Part shown: positions 8,380 through 16,896 of the stretch, piece by piece
How positions within the stretch are numbered: position 1 is the first letter of the stretch
Layout of the letters: every line of letters starts with the position of its first letter
Source of the DNA: Acidimicrobiia bacterium
Lineage (GTDB): Bacteria; Actinomycetota; Acidimicrobiia; Spongiisociales; UBA11373
Assembly: GCA_029263095.1 (NCBI GenBank)
Contig: JAJCYA010000079.1
Location: 1 to 64,000, forward strand
DNA length: 64,000 nt
Reading direction: 5' to 3'
Made by a program: the position numbers and the translations under genes
The notes under the pieces: generated by a model
What the model was told of the DNA's origin: nothing
The model's database searches: none
The model's input: only the letters and a program-made list of their open reading frames with translations

Positions 8380-9348
8380 GTGATCGATCTCGTGATCCTG
8401 GTCTTTCTGGCGCTCTTGCTCGTTCGTGGATGGACGCGCGGGTTTGTTCGCGAGGCGATGGATCTGATCGGTCTGGTCATCGGCACGATTCTTGCTTTTA
8501 GGCTCGGACCCGTGTTCGGCGCCATCGTGACTTCGATGACGGATGTCTCGGATGAGTTGGCCCGGTTCATCGGTGGGTTCATCGTGTTCTTTGGGTTCGG
8601 GATCGGCGCTGCGTTCGTGACGAGGGCCATTGAGCGGACTGCGCGGCTCCCCGGGCTCAATCTGGCCAACAAGGCCGGCGGTGCGGGTTTGGCTGCTGCC
8701 TGGGGAGTATTCCTCGCGACTCTGGTACTGACGGTTGGCGTCGTGCTACCGATGCCGTCGGCGGTGGCAGATTCGATTGACGATTCCGCGGTGGCGCGCA
8801 CGCTCACCGACCCCGACGGTGTCGCTCAGGAGGTGTTCATCGGCCTGGCCGGTGATCGTCTCATCGAGACGATGCTCAATCTTCGCGAGGCCGTTGGCAC
8901 CCGCCGGGTCATCGTGGACCCGGATTCAGTGGTGGAGATCGGAGAATCGGACCCCGCGGACCTGTCCCGAGATGATGCCGCGGCTCAAGAGATCTTCGAA
9001 CTCGTGAACGCGGCTCGCGCTGCGGCCGGGCTCGATTCCCTGGTTTGGAGCGATTCACTTGCCGCGGTCGGCGCCGGACACGCCGAAGAGATGTACGTGA
9101 ACGGCTACTTCGCTCACACTTCGCAGATCACGGGCGATGTTGGAGACCGGGTCAGCGACGCCGGAATCCGTTTCGCTGTGGCCGGCGAGAATCTCGCTCT
9201 TGCCACTTCGGTGAGAGAGACACACGACGGCCTGATGGAGAGTCCGGGGCACAGGGCCAACATAGAAGGTGACTTCTACGACTCGATAGGTATCGCCGTA
9301 ATCAGCGGACCGCTTGGGCTGATGACCGTTCAGGTGTTTATGGGCTGA
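8380..9348 (+). CDS. CvpA-like membrane protein fused to a CAP/SCP domain
   Basis: The first 120 residues resemble CvpA: four hydrophobic segments with VRGWTRGFVREAMDLIGLVIG. After a linker (about 130-205) comes a CAP (SCP/PR-1-like) domain: AAQEIFELVNAARAAAGLDSLVW, HAEEMYVNGYFAHTS, AGENLAL, ESPGHRANI. The CAP histidines and glutamate are kept. Start is a GTG with GGAG upstream, just after alaX. A membrane-anchored extracytoplasmic CAP domain is the likely arrangement. Secreted CAP domains are common, but attachment to CvpA is noteworthy. Function is unknown. Confidence 0.85.
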   Translation: MIDLVILVFLALLLVRGWTRGFVREAMDLIGLVIGTILAFRLGPVFGAIVTSMTDVSDELARFIGGFIVFFGFGIGAAFVTRAIERTARLPGLNLANKAGGAGLAAAWGVFLATLVLTVGVVLPMPSAVADSIDDSAVARTLTDPDGVAQEVFIGLAGDRLIETMLNLREAVGTRRVIVDPDSVVEIGESDPADLSRDDAAAQEIFELVNAARAAAGLDSLVWSDSLAAVGAGHAEEMYVNGYFAHTSQITGDVGDRVSDAGIRFAVAGENLALATSVRETHDGLMESPGHRANIEGDFYDSIGIAVISGPLGLMTVQVFMG

Positions 9349-9775
9349 CCCTGCCCGAGATGAGTGATGCGACGGCTTCGGGTACGCCCCCGAACTCTTC
9401 TCGATTGGTCAGCACCACTCCGACCCTGGAGCGGCTCATGGTCCGGGCGAGGTGCTCTCGCCCAGTGACGAATACCACCGGCTCGTTGCTCCGACTCACA
9501 CGAGTGATGCGTCGAATCACCCGCGGATTGATGGCGGGTCCGAACCCGACGCTGGTGCCGATGCTGTCGAAGAACCCTGAGATGCGGGCGTCTTCGAGGG
9601 CTCTCCCGATGACCAGGCTCGACACGCCGGCGTCTGCCACACCAATGAGCCGGTAGTGGGCATAGAGGTGGGCAACGGCGTCGGGACCGTCAGGGGCAAC
9701 TTCAAAGCCGGAAGAAGAATCCCGGCCCTCCCGCGATAGGAGGGCCGGGATCAGATCGATGACTACCAGTCTCAC
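9338..9775 (-). CDS. Hypothetical protein, weakly HAD-like
   Basis: A 145-residue acidic protein. The start (MRLVVIDLIPALL) and FVTGREHLARTM are vaguely like a HAD or Rossmann fold, but I see no complete HAD catalytic set. Its ATG overlaps the stop of the upstream lipoprotein gene (4 bases), and its end overlaps the convergent CvpA-CAP gene by 11 bases. A strong terminator-like hairpin lies within its first 19 codons, so its expression may be weak, or the true start may be further in. Confidence 0.55.
   Translation of the reverse strand: MRLVVIDLIPALLSREGRDSSSGFEVAPDGPDAVAHLYAHYRLIGVADAGVSSLVIGRALEDARISGFFDSIGTSVGFGPAINPRVIRRITRVSRSNEPVVFVTGREHLARTMSRSRVGVVLTNREEFGGVPEAVASLISGRVSP
9719..9751 (-). 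terminator. Terminator-like hairpin after the LppM-like gene, inside the next ORF
   Basis: The arms 9719-9731 and 9739-9751 (cccggccctcc / ggagggccggg plus flanking A-T pairs) form a perfect 13-bp stem with a 7-nt loop. On the minus strand the right arm is followed by TTCTTCTTCC, a T-rich tail. It begins about 21 bases beyond the stop of the lipoprotein gene at 9772-10500, as an intrinsic terminator would. Confidence 0.6.
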
Positions 9776-10500
9776 TCCGCCGGTGGTGGAGGAGGTGTCT
9801 CGTCGGATGCTGCCTCCTGACCACCTTCGGATTTGCCCTTCATGAAGTAGTAGACGGCTCCGAGGAGGACCGCGGCGATGACGCCGTATGCCCAGGTGGG
9901 GATGCCGCTACTACCGCTCGCGGGAGTCCCAGATGGATCGGATTCGGCCTGGATGTCGAGGGTGCCTCCGAGCACTGGAATGTCCCAGAACAGCGTGTTG
10001 CCGTCCTGTCGGTCGGCGTTGTGGCTCAGGATCGCCCCGGGCAGCGTGAAGTACACGCTGGCCGAGATCGCGTCTTCGAGTACGCCGGGATCGAATCCCT
10101 CGGTATCGCTGCCAAGCGTCTCATCGGCCGACGCGCTACCGCTGACTGCGACGCGGGTATCGGTGACCGTGATTTCGAGGTTGGAGAACAACGCATTCTC
10201 GTTGTTGATGAGTTGTTGCTCGGCATCGGTGATGTCGTCGACGTCGACTTCGACGATGTAGTACGTGAGGTCACCGCGCCGCTCCTGCCGGGTTTGCGCC
10301 CCCGGAACGCTGGCGAGTTCGTTCCCGTCGAACGGATCCTGCCCCTCGAGGAATAGCTCGGCGGCTTCGTCGTCTACTCCGATTTCTCCGATGATGGTTC
10401 CGGAGCCATCGGCGTTGATCACCGCTCCGAAGTTGGTTTCGAATTTGCATGCTGTGGCGACGAGGGCCAGCAGCGCAGCGAAGACGATGAGTCGGCGCAT
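9772..10500 (-). CDS. LppM-like lipoprotein with C-terminal membrane anchor
   Basis: The ATG at 10500 gives a 242-residue protein with a lipoprotein signal (LLALVATAC, Cys near residue 18). The mature start KFETNFGAVINADGSGTIIGEIGVDDEAAE resembles the LppM/DUF3153 domain of actinobacteria. A single C-terminal membrane segment (YGVIAAVLLGAVYYFM) and a Pro/Glu tail follow. A longer open frame upstream is rejected since it runs through the divergent promoter region. Function is unknown; LppM of mycobacteria is linked to cell-surface lipids. Confidence 0.75.
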   Translation of the reverse strand: MRRLIVFAALLALVATACKFETNFGAVINADGSGTIIGEIGVDDEAAELFLEGQDPFDGNELASVPGAQTRQERRGDLTYYIVEVDVDDITDAEQQLINNENALFSNLEITVTDTRVAVSGSASADETLGSDTEGFDPGVLEDAISASVYFTLPGAILSHNADRQDGNTLFWDIPVLGGTLDIQAESDPSGTPASGSSGIPTWAYGVIAAVLLGAVYYFMKGKSEGGQEAASDETPPPPPAE

Positions 10501-10584
10501 GGGATCCTTCTCTGGTGGATTCGACATCGGATGGTACAGCCTGGGGTAGTGACTTAGGACTGATTGCCACATACTCTCCCGGTC

Positions 10585-10926
10585 ATGGAAGTGGTGAACC
10601 GGCCGCTGTTTGTGGTCGTTACGTCGAACCTCATGGATCAAGGCCCGTTCCAGGCCGCCGCAGCTCGGGCTGGATACCGGGTCGAGTTCGTTCGAACGGA
10701 GGGGATCGGCGATGTGGACCCGCTGGTTGCCTTCGTCGATTTGGAGACGGCGGGAGCGGATAGTGCGATCAGTGAACTTTCCGGGCGCGGTGTGAGGGTG
10801 ATTGCGTACGGACCCCATGTCGACGACCTCGGCATGTTGCGAGCGCGTTCGCTTGGAGCGAGCGCGGCGGAACCCCGGAGTCGGGCGCTCAGGGATCCTG
10901 CGGAGTACCTGCCTCCGCTCGTCTGA
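10585..10926 (+). CDS. Hypothetical protein with receiver-like fold
   Basis: About 113 residues from the ATG at 10585 (a TTG at 10564 is the alternative). The alternation VVVTSNLMDQGPFQAAAARAGY, PLVAFVDLETAG, VRVIAYGPHVDD, ARSLGASAAEPRS resembles a response-regulator receiver or B12-binding-like alpha/beta fold without an obvious output domain. No phospho-acceptor set can be assigned with confidence. Its 3' end overlaps the convergent permease gene by 38 bases. Confidence 0.6.
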   Translation: MEVVNRPLFVVVTSNLMDQGPFQAAAARAGYRVEFVRTEGIGDVDPLVAFVDLETAGADSAISELSGRGVRVIAYGPHVDDLGMLRARSLGASAAEPRSRALRDPAEYLPPLV

Positions 10927-11773
10927 CGGTTCCGCGTGTAGCGGCTGCGAGGATGCCGACCAGCACCATGACGACCCCGAGCCACTGAGTCGAGGACAGC
11001 CGCTCGCTGAAGATGATTCCAGCCCAAACGATCGTTGCAGCCGGCTGGAGCAGAAGCATGACCGAGGTCTCGAGGGCGGGAAGCCGTGGCAATGCTCTTG
11101 CGATGAGCAGCCAACCACCGGTATGTACGAGTAGGGCGAGTGCAATGAGCCAGCCGTGGGACGGCCACTCGGGTATGACCGAGAATCCGGGGTCTAGCCA
11201 GCCTCCGAACGTAAACGCGACGGTGATGCCGATGGTCACGTCGAGGAGCGGTCCAGATGTCGGGCCTTGCTCGGCGTTGGCGGTCCGGAACAGCAGCAGG
11301 AAGCCCGAGTAGAAGAGGCCCGCTCCGAGCGCCAGGACGGCTCCGAGGGCGGGGTTGTCTCCGTAGGCATTGTCGGCACCGGCCCCGCCGATGAGGGCAA
11401 CCCCTGCCAGCACGAACGGAACGACGACGAAGGCTGTCCCGCTCGGTCGTTCCCGGAAGATGATCCAAGCTGCGATGCCCACCCACAACACCTGCGTGTT
11501 GGTCACGACGGTCGCCAAGCCTGCACCGACCAGTCCGATAGAGGTGTGCCACAACGCTACGTCTGCGGCCAAGAAGAAGCCGGAGATGATGGCAGTAAGA
11601 CGCAGTCGTCGCGATCGCTTGTCTCCGGCGATTCGGTTGAGGATGAACAGAACGGGGAGGGCGTAGGCCGCTCGGAAGAGCCCCGCAGTGGCCGGAGCTA
11701 CGTCAGCCAGCCGAACGAAGATCGCCGAAAAGGAGATGGCGCTGATGCCGATGAGAGCGGTAATGCGAATCAC
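10889..11773 (-). CDS. EamA/DMT family transporter
   Basis: A 294-residue protein with about ten hydrophobic segments in two EamA halves. The first half has FSAIFVRLADVAPATAGLFRAAY, and the second ends with LLLQPAATIVWAGIIFSERLSSTQWLG. These are characteristic of drug/metabolite exporters. Substrate is not predictable. It diverges from the remnant gene at 11915. Confidence 0.88.
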   Translation of the reverse strand: MIRITALIGISAISFSAIFVRLADVAPATAGLFRAAYALPVLFILNRIAGDKRSRRLRLTAIISGFFLAADVALWHTSIGLVGAGLATVVTNTQVLWVGIAAWIIFRERPSGTAFVVVPFVLAGVALIGGAGADNAYGDNPALGAVLALGAGLFYSGFLLLFRTANAEQGPTSGPLLDVTIGITVAFTFGGWLDPGFSVIPEWPSHGWLIALALLVHTGGWLLIARALPRLPALETSVMLLLQPAATIVWAGIIFSERLSSTQWLGVVMVLVGILAAATRGTVRRAEAGTPQDP

Positions 11774-11914
11774 GGTCGCTGAACGTTAGGAGGTGTGGGG
11801 ATCACCTCGACAATCCGTCCTATCGCTGAGAGAGGAGGCCGGCGATCGATCCGGATCGTGCGGTCGCTGCCGGGTCCCCGGCTGGGTGTGCCCAGTCACC
11901 GGCCACGACGGCTT

Positions 11915-12175
11915 GTGGTGGATTTGAACACCAAGGGTGCCATGGACGATTGGACTCGGTCTACCGCGTATCAGCGGCTTCTGACGGTTGTTGCCGCCTT
12001 GACGCTACTTGGTGCTCTCGGGGGTGGTGTCATCCTCGTGCTGCATGCCGGTCGTGCGCCCGTGGCGAGTCGGGCCGACTTTGCGATCGGCACCTGTCCG
12101 GGGACGGTGACGCTTCGGTCCGGAAAGGACGCCGACGACCGTCCATTAACCGAACCGGTAGTCGTCATTCGGTAG
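11915..12175 (+). pseudogene. Truncated 5' paralogue of the gene at 38880-40112
   Basis: From the GTG at 11915 this encodes 86 residues. By hand alignment about 49 of the first 84 match the N-terminus of the gene at 38880, without gaps. Shared marks are TKGAM, TRSTA, TLLGALGGG and TEPV. Conservation covers the basic leader, the membrane segment and the start of the outer domain, then a stop follows VVVIR. The other 320 or so residues are missing because the aminotransferase gene begins 30 bases later on the other strand. Many differences are at third codon positions, so the copies diverged long ago. An open frame extends upstream to 11795 without a counterpart in the intact gene. Confidence 0.7.
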
Positions 12176-12205
12176 ATGGTTCTCATCGCCAGGATCAGCA
12201 GCCGA

Positions 12206-13345
12206 TCATCTCAGGGCGGCGACTACTCGATCGACGCCGGTCGACACCTGGACATCATCTGCTGCCAAAGACAGGCGGATGAGTCCGGCCCCATTGGGGC
12301 CAAACGTCTCGCCGGGGGCGGTGGCCACTCCGTGTTCGGATACCAGCCATCTACATACGTCGTACCCGCTACGACCAAGCGATGATACGTCCGCCATCAC
12401 GTAGAAGGCGCCCTGGGGCCGGTTGACGAGCAGGCCTGCAGCGCCGAGCTTGTCCGCTGCGATGTTGCGCCGGCGGCGGTAGGCATTTCGCATGTCCTCC
12501 ACGCACGCCTGACTTCCTTCGATGGCGGCCTGGGCTGCCTTCTGGGCGATACCGGTGACACAACTCGTGAGAGCCTCCGTCAGCTTGGCCATCATGGCAG
12601 CAACTTCGTACGGAGCCACCGCGTACCCGACCCGCCACCCGGTCATGGCATATGACTTCGACATGCTGAACACTGAGATCACACGTTCCTGTGAGGAGAT
12701 CGAGGCCGCCGGTACGTGGGGACCGTCGAAGATGATGTCTTCGTAGCACTCATCCGATATCACCCAGAGGTCGTGGCGTTCTGCAATCGCCAGGAGTTCC
12801 GCGAGGGTATTGCGATCGAACACCGCTCCCGTCGGGTTTGCCGGAGTATTGACGATGATCGCCTTGGCCGTGTTTGCCAGCGTGTCGAGCGCCTCCAGAT
12901 CGGGCATGAAGCCAGCTGCCGGCAGAAGCGGGTATCGCACCGGGAGGGCGCCAGCGACAGTGGCGACCATCTCGTAATTGGGCCAGCCGGGGTCTGGGAT
13001 GAGCAACGCCTCTCCGGGGTCGCATACGGCCATCACTGCCTGGGCGATAGCGTTGATTGCCCCCACGGTGACGACGATGTTCTCGGCGTCTGCTGTGAGC
13101 CCGTTCCTGCTGGTCACCTTGCTGGCAAGGGCCTCACGCACCTCCGGGATACCGGCGTTTGGCGTGTACTTGGTGTATCCGTCGACTGCCGCCTGACGAG
13201 CGGCGTTCAGGATGTGTTCCGGCGTGGAGAAGTTGGGCTCGCCGACTTCGAGGTGAATCAATCCGGGTGTGCTCCAGGCGAGATCCATGATCTCGCGAAT
13301 GCCCGAGCGCGGCATATTGGATACGACTCTGTTCAGCGGTTTCAT
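12206..13345 (-). CDS. PLP-dependent class I/II aminotransferase
   Basis: A 379-residue fold-type I aminotransferase. NTPANPTG (near 165), SDECYEDI and SKSYAMTGWRVGY (Schiff-base Lys and phosphate-binding Arg) are intact, as is the C-terminal GLIRLSLA with its carboxylate-binding Arg. It would exchange an amino acid's amino group with 2-oxoglutarate or pyruvate; the substrate is not decidable from sequence. It overlaps the kinase gene upstream by 4 bases and is the last gene of a three-gene operon. Confidence 0.9.
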   Translation of the reverse strand: MKPLNRVVSNMPRSGIREIMDLAWSTPGLIHLEVGEPNFSTPEHILNAARQAAVDGYTKYTPNAGIPEVREALASKVTSRNGLTADAENIVVTVGAINAIAQAVMAVCDPGEALLIPDPGWPNYEMVATVAGALPVRYPLLPAAGFMPDLEALDTLANTAKAIIVNTPANPTGAVFDRNTLAELLAIAERHDLWVISDECYEDIIFDGPHVPAASISSQERVISVFSMSKSYAMTGWRVGYAVAPYEVAAMMAKLTEALTSCVTGIAQKAAQAAIEGSQACVEDMRNAYRRRRNIAADKLGAAGLLVNRPQGAFYVMADVSSLGRSGYDVCRWLVSEHGVATAPGETFGPNGAGLIRLSLAADDVQVSTGVDRVVAALR

Positions 13346-14301
13346 CTGCCCACCTCACGATCGTTCTTGCCGGTCATGAGCTTCTGGATCTCGTCTTGCG
13401 ACGTGACAAGTTGATCGCCAAAGATTCCTAGCTTTAGTGCGGCCATGGCGAGACCCCGTTCCACTCCGGCGGGGAGGTCGTCGGCTAGGAAGCCGATGAT
13501 CACGCCGGCAGCGAACGCGTCGCCGGCACCGATCCGATCGACTACCTCGGCCTTGTAGCCCGGTACCGAGCCCGATCCTGAGTCGGAATCCCAAGTGGCG
13601 CCGACGCTTCCTTCCGTCACGATCACGGTGCCGGCGCCTGTCGCACTCCGCAATGCGGCGGCAGTTTCGGCCGGAGCCCCCTCCAGCCGAAACAGGTCTC
13701 GGGCGTCCTCGGAGGTGGCGATCACAACTGCGGCCTCGCGGCACAGGTCTCCGATGACTCGCTCCGCCTCTTCGGTATCCCAAAGTCGGCTGCGGTAATT
13801 CATGTCGACGATCACGGCGACACCCGAATCGCGGGCGCGGCGCGCAGCCTCGATGGTCGTGATGCGGGCCGATTTCGAGAGCGCAGGGGTGATTCCGGTG
13901 AGGTGCAAAGCCCGAGCCGACTCAAGCACCTTCCACGCCATGTCGTCGGGAGTCATCTTGGCTGCTGCCGATCCGGCTCGGTCGTAGACGACCGAGATGG
14001 GGCGGGGAGGGACACTCAATTCGACGAAGTAGGTACCCATCCGCGCGACGGGATCGAAAGTCACGTGGGATACGTCGACGCCGTGCCCGGCGATCTCGCG
14101 GGCGGCGCGCCGTCCCATCGGAGAATCGGGCAGTCGGGAAAGCCAGGCGACCGAAGGACCGTGACGTGCCACTGCCATGGCGACGTTGGCCTCAGCTCCG
14201 GCGACGGTGACTCGATACGCGGGCGCGTCTTCGAGCCGCTCGCCGGGCGGAACCCACAGGCGGAGCATGGCCTCCCCGAGGGTGACAAGGTCGTGACTCA
14301 T
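13342..14301 (-). CDS. kdgK: PfkB family sugar kinase, probably 2-keto-3-deoxygluconate kinase
   Basis: A 319-residue ribokinase fold. The N-terminus has LGEAMLRLWVPP and VAGAEANVAMAVARHG. DMNYRSRLW matches the KDG kinase segment, and DRIGAGDAFAAG holds the catalytic Asp and anion hole. PRPISVVYDRAGSAAA also fits KDG kinases. It would make KDPG from KDG and ATP, feeding the aldolase next to it. It overlaps both neighbours by 4 bases. Confidence 0.85.
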   Translation of the reverse strand: MSHDLVTLGEAMLRLWVPPGERLEDAPAYRVTVAGAEANVAMAVARHGPSVAWLSRLPDSPMGRRAAREIAGHGVDVSHVTFDPVARMGTYFVELSVPPRPISVVYDRAGSAAAKMTPDDMAWKVLESARALHLTGITPALSKSARITTIEAARRARDSGVAVIVDMNYRSRLWDTEEAERVIGDLCREAAVVIATSEDARDLFRLEGAPAETAAALRSATGAGTVIVTEGSVGATWDSDSGSGSVPGYKAEVVDRIGAGDAFAAGVIIGFLADDLPAGVERGLAMAALKLGIFGDQLVTSQDEIQKLMTGKNDREVGR

Positions 14302-14921
14302 TGGATCGCTGCGACGAGGTTACGGCACCGGCGCTCCACCTCGCCGATATCACCTGCTTCGAGAGCGCCTCTGGGAAACACCGAACCGCCGATGCCGAGC
14401 GCCGTTGCTCCGGCGGCCAGATAAGCAGCAGCATTCGACGAATCGACACCGCCGGTCGGAACCAGCTGCGGATTGCCGAGCGGGCCTCGTATCGCGGCCA
14501 AGTATGCGGGGCCTCCTAGTTGGTGCGCAGGGAACACCTTGACGAGGTCTGCTCCGGCCTTGGTCGCCGTCCAGATCTCAGTCGGTGTCGCTGCTCCCGG
14601 CACCGCAGCAGCTCCGGAGTCCTTTGCGACCGCGACTACGGAGGGGTCAAAGTGGGGAGACACGATGAACCGAGCTCCTGCGCTGAGCGCCTTGACGGCA
14701 TCTGCGGCACTGTGGACTGTTCCGGCACCGACGACCAGATCGGTCTCGGTTGCCAAGTTCTCTATGGCGTCGAAGGGATCGGCGGAGTCGAGTGTCACCT
14801 CGAGCACTCCGAATCCGCTGCGGAGAGCGGCATCACCAAACGCGGCGATGTGCTCGGGAGGGGAGCCACGAAGGATCCCAATCACCGGCATCTTCTGCAG
14901 TGCAGCGGTGAGGGTGATCAT
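14298..14921 (-). CDS. eda: KDPG/KHG aldolase (Entner-Doudoroff aldolase)
   Basis: Class I aldolase of 207 residues. PVIGILRG, VLEVTLDS (catalytic Glu), VGAGTV, ADLVKVFPA (Schiff-base Lys near residue 129) and VPTGGV are all present. It cleaves KDPG to pyruvate and glyceraldehyde 3-phosphate; many members also cleave 4-hydroxy-2-oxoglutarate. It is the first gene of the minus-strand operon eda-kdgK-aminotransferase, and the shared palindromic operator lies 44 bases upstream of its ATG. Confidence 0.92.
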   Translation of the reverse strand: MITLTAALQKMPVIGILRGSPPEHIAAFGDAALRSGFGVLEVTLDSADPFDAIENLATETDLVVGAGTVHSAADAVKALSAGARFIVSPHFDPSVVAVAKDSGAAAVPGAATPTEIWTATKAGADLVKVFPAHQLGGPAYLAAIRGPLGNPQLVPTGGVDSSNAAAYLAAGATALGIGGSVFPRGALEAGDIGEVERRCRNLVAAIQ

Positions 14922-14964
14922 TGTGAATTGGACTTGTTGCCGCGGCGCGTCATCAGATCACATA

Positions 14965-14974
14965 ATCTATAGAT
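14965..14974. promoter_or_regulatory. Palindromic operator-like site 1, ATCTATAGAT
   Basis: A perfect 10-bp palindrome within cataatctatagatctc, between the divergent eda operon and the dehydrogenase gene. Nearly the same sequence occurs at 24749-24760 and 32063-32074, in each case between divergent genes. The local GntR/FCD protein at 16051-16737 is the obvious candidate to bind it; this is inferred. Confidence 0.6.
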
Positions 14975-15001
14975 CTCAGCGAGTCGGCGAAGAGGAGAGT
15001 G

Positions 15002-16054
15002 GTGGACATCGACGTATTGGAGCGGATCGGTAGGTTTGGCCATGAGGGCGTGTACACGGTCTCGGACACTGTGACGGGTCTGCAGGCGATCATTGGCGTG
15101 CACAGCACGACCCTAGGGCCTGCTCTGGGCGGTACCCGTATTCGGCCGTATTCGAGCTTTGCCGACGCACTCGAGGATGTTCTCCGCCTCTCCCGGGCGA
15201 TGACTTACAAGGCGGCAGTAGCCGGTCTGCAATTCGGCGGAGGCAAGGCGGTGATCGTCGGTGATCCTCTAACTGTCAAGTCAGAAGCCCTGCTCGAGGC
15301 GTACGGGAAGGCGGTCGATGCGCTCGGCGGCAAATACGTAACCGCTGAAGATGTCGGCTCGACGGTCGCCGACATGTCCGTGGTCCGCCGGCAGACTCCG
15401 TATGTGTCTGGCCTCTCGGTCGAGGAGGGCGGATCGGGTGACCCCTCGCCCGCTACCGCTCGCGGAGTGCTGGCAGGCATGAAGGCAACATCGGCCCACA
15501 TCTGGGGCACATCCGATCTGGCCGGGCGACGCGTCGTGGTTCAGGGAGTCGGCAAGGTGGGTGGTGTCCTCGCCAGTCTTCTCAGCGAGGAAGGATGCGA
15601 TCTGGCTGTTGCCGACGTCGCCGACGGCGTGGCGGAGGAGCTGGCGGAGCGCATCGGGGCAACCGTCATCGCACCCGACCAGGCTCTGCTCTATCCATGC
15701 GACATCCTTTCTCCATGCGCTCTCGGCGGAATCCTCAATGCGCGATCGATCCCGACGCTCGAATGTGCTGCGGTCGTCGGATCGGCCAACAACCAGCTGG
15801 CCGAGGACTCGGATGCCGATCGGCTGTCGCGTGCCGGCATCGTGTATGCACCGGATTTCGTTGTGAACGCAGGCGGAATCGACAATATCGCTGAAGAGTT
15901 CCACGCCGACGGCTATTCCGAAGAGCGGGCGCTAGTGAGGGTCGCAGGGATTGGCGGCGTGACCACCCGCGTCCTCGAACGAGCTCGGGAGCAATCAGTG
16001 ACGACCGTTTCGGCTGCGCGTCGTCTCGCAGAAGAGAGGCTGGTGTCTGGCTAG
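15002..16054 (+). CDS. Leu/Glu/Phe/Val dehydrogenase
   Basis: A 350-residue NAD-dependent amino acid dehydrogenase closest in look to leucine/valine dehydrogenases. ALGGTRIRPY, GLQFGGGKAVIVGDP (catalytic Lys) and TAEDVGSTVADM form the substrate side. The Rossmann part has VVVQGVGKVGGVLASLL and VVGSANNQLA. It deaminates an amino acid to a 2-oxo acid and ammonium. The start is the second of two tandem GTG codons; it has better spacing from GGAG. Operator site 1 lies just upstream. It converges with the GntR gene (4-base overlap). Confidence 0.88.
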   Translation: MDIDVLERIGRFGHEGVYTVSDTVTGLQAIIGVHSTTLGPALGGTRIRPYSSFADALEDVLRLSRAMTYKAAVAGLQFGGGKAVIVGDPLTVKSEALLEAYGKAVDALGGKYVTAEDVGSTVADMSVVRRQTPYVSGLSVEEGGSGDPSPATARGVLAGMKATSAHIWGTSDLAGRRVVVQGVGKVGGVLASLLSEEGCDLAVADVADGVAEELAERIGATVIAPDQALLYPCDILSPCALGGILNARSIPTLECAAVVGSANNQLAEDSDADRLSRAGIVYAPDFVVNAGGIDNIAEEFHADGYSEERALVRVAGIGGVTTRVLERAREQSVTTVSAARRLAEERLVSG

Positions 16055-16737
16055 CCGACGGAATCTAGATGAGCCCTCACCGCGTCGAGGGCATGCTGCA
16101 GATGCTGGCCGAGCTCGGCTTCGGCGCCGTCCATGTCTCCGGCCAAGCACAGATTGAGGAGTTCGCGATGCTCCGAAATGACCTGTTCCGTGTTGCGGCG
16201 TGGTGCTGCAGACAGCGTCCAGTATCGGATCACGTGAGTCATCACCAAGTTGAGGATGCGAGACAGCCAGGTCGACGTGCAGTTCGTGATCAAGGCGAGG
16301 TGGAAGGAACGGTGGGCTTCTTCCACTGCGCCTCGATCCGGATTGGGCCGTGCCAGTTCCGTTGCGAGGCGAACAAATGTCTCCTCGATGTCGGCGCGCC
16401 ACCCGTCGTCGGCAGCTTCCATGGAAGAGCGGAGCGCGAGCGGTTCGAGGGCAACCCTGATCTGATGGACCTCAAGGGCCTCCTCGATGCTCACTGGTGC
16501 TACTCGGGCCCCATGTTGCGGGGTGAGTTCGAGCAGTCCCTCGGCCGCGAGCCGCTGGAAGGCCTCCCGTAGGGGTGTGGGGCTAACCGACCAACGTTCA
16601 CCGAGAGTCGTAACCCGTAGGCGCTCGCCGGGGCCGAGATCACCGGTGATGATTGCCTCTCGCAACATGCGATCGACGAACTCGGCTCTGGTCTGCGGAG
16701 GGCTTGGATCTGGGGACGCTTCACCACTTCGAATCAT
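16051..16737 (-). CDS. GntR family regulator with FCD ligand domain
   Basis: A 228-residue regulator. The winged HTH (about 17-82) shows EFVDRMLREAIITGDLGPGE and SPTPLREAFQRLAAEGLLE. The helical FCD domain carries the metal-site pattern HRSFHLALI, SEHRELL and the final HLQHAL. FCD proteins usually sense small carboxylates or sugar acids and release DNA when bound. It diverges from the ABC importer. It is the only regulator in the island, hence the best candidate for the shared palindrome. Confidence 0.9.
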   Translation of the reverse strand: MIRSGEASPDPSPPQTRAEFVDRMLREAIITGDLGPGERLRVTTLGERWSVSPTPLREAFQRLAAEGLLELTPQHGARVAPVSIEEALEVHQIRVALEPLALRSSMEAADDGWRADIEETFVRLATELARPNPDRGAVEEAHRSFHLALITNCTSTWLSRILNLVMTHVIRYWTLSAAPRRNTEQVISEHRELLNLCLAGDMDGAEAELGQHLQHALDAVRAHLDSVG

Positions 16738-16830
16738 TCCAGGACCCTTCGTTGGGGATCGTCGAGAGCCAATTCCTCGGATCTACGCTACCTGAGCAAA
16801 GATCTGATTCCCTTCCGGCCCCGCGCTGCT

Positions 16831-16846
16831 AATAATATATATAGTA
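16831..16846. promoter_or_regulatory. AT-rich promoter/operator-like site between gntR and the importer
   Basis: The stretch aataatatatatagtatc stands out in a GC-rich gap between the GntR gene and the substrate-binding protein. It shares the tATAG core with the three palindromes but is not itself a clean match. It may combine a -10 element with a weak operator. The gap 16738-16896 otherwise shows nothing I can name. Confidence 0.4.
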
Positions 16847-16896
16847 TCGGGCCAGCCCGTTCCCGGGTGCTAGCCAGAGAGAGGGATCAATTCATC

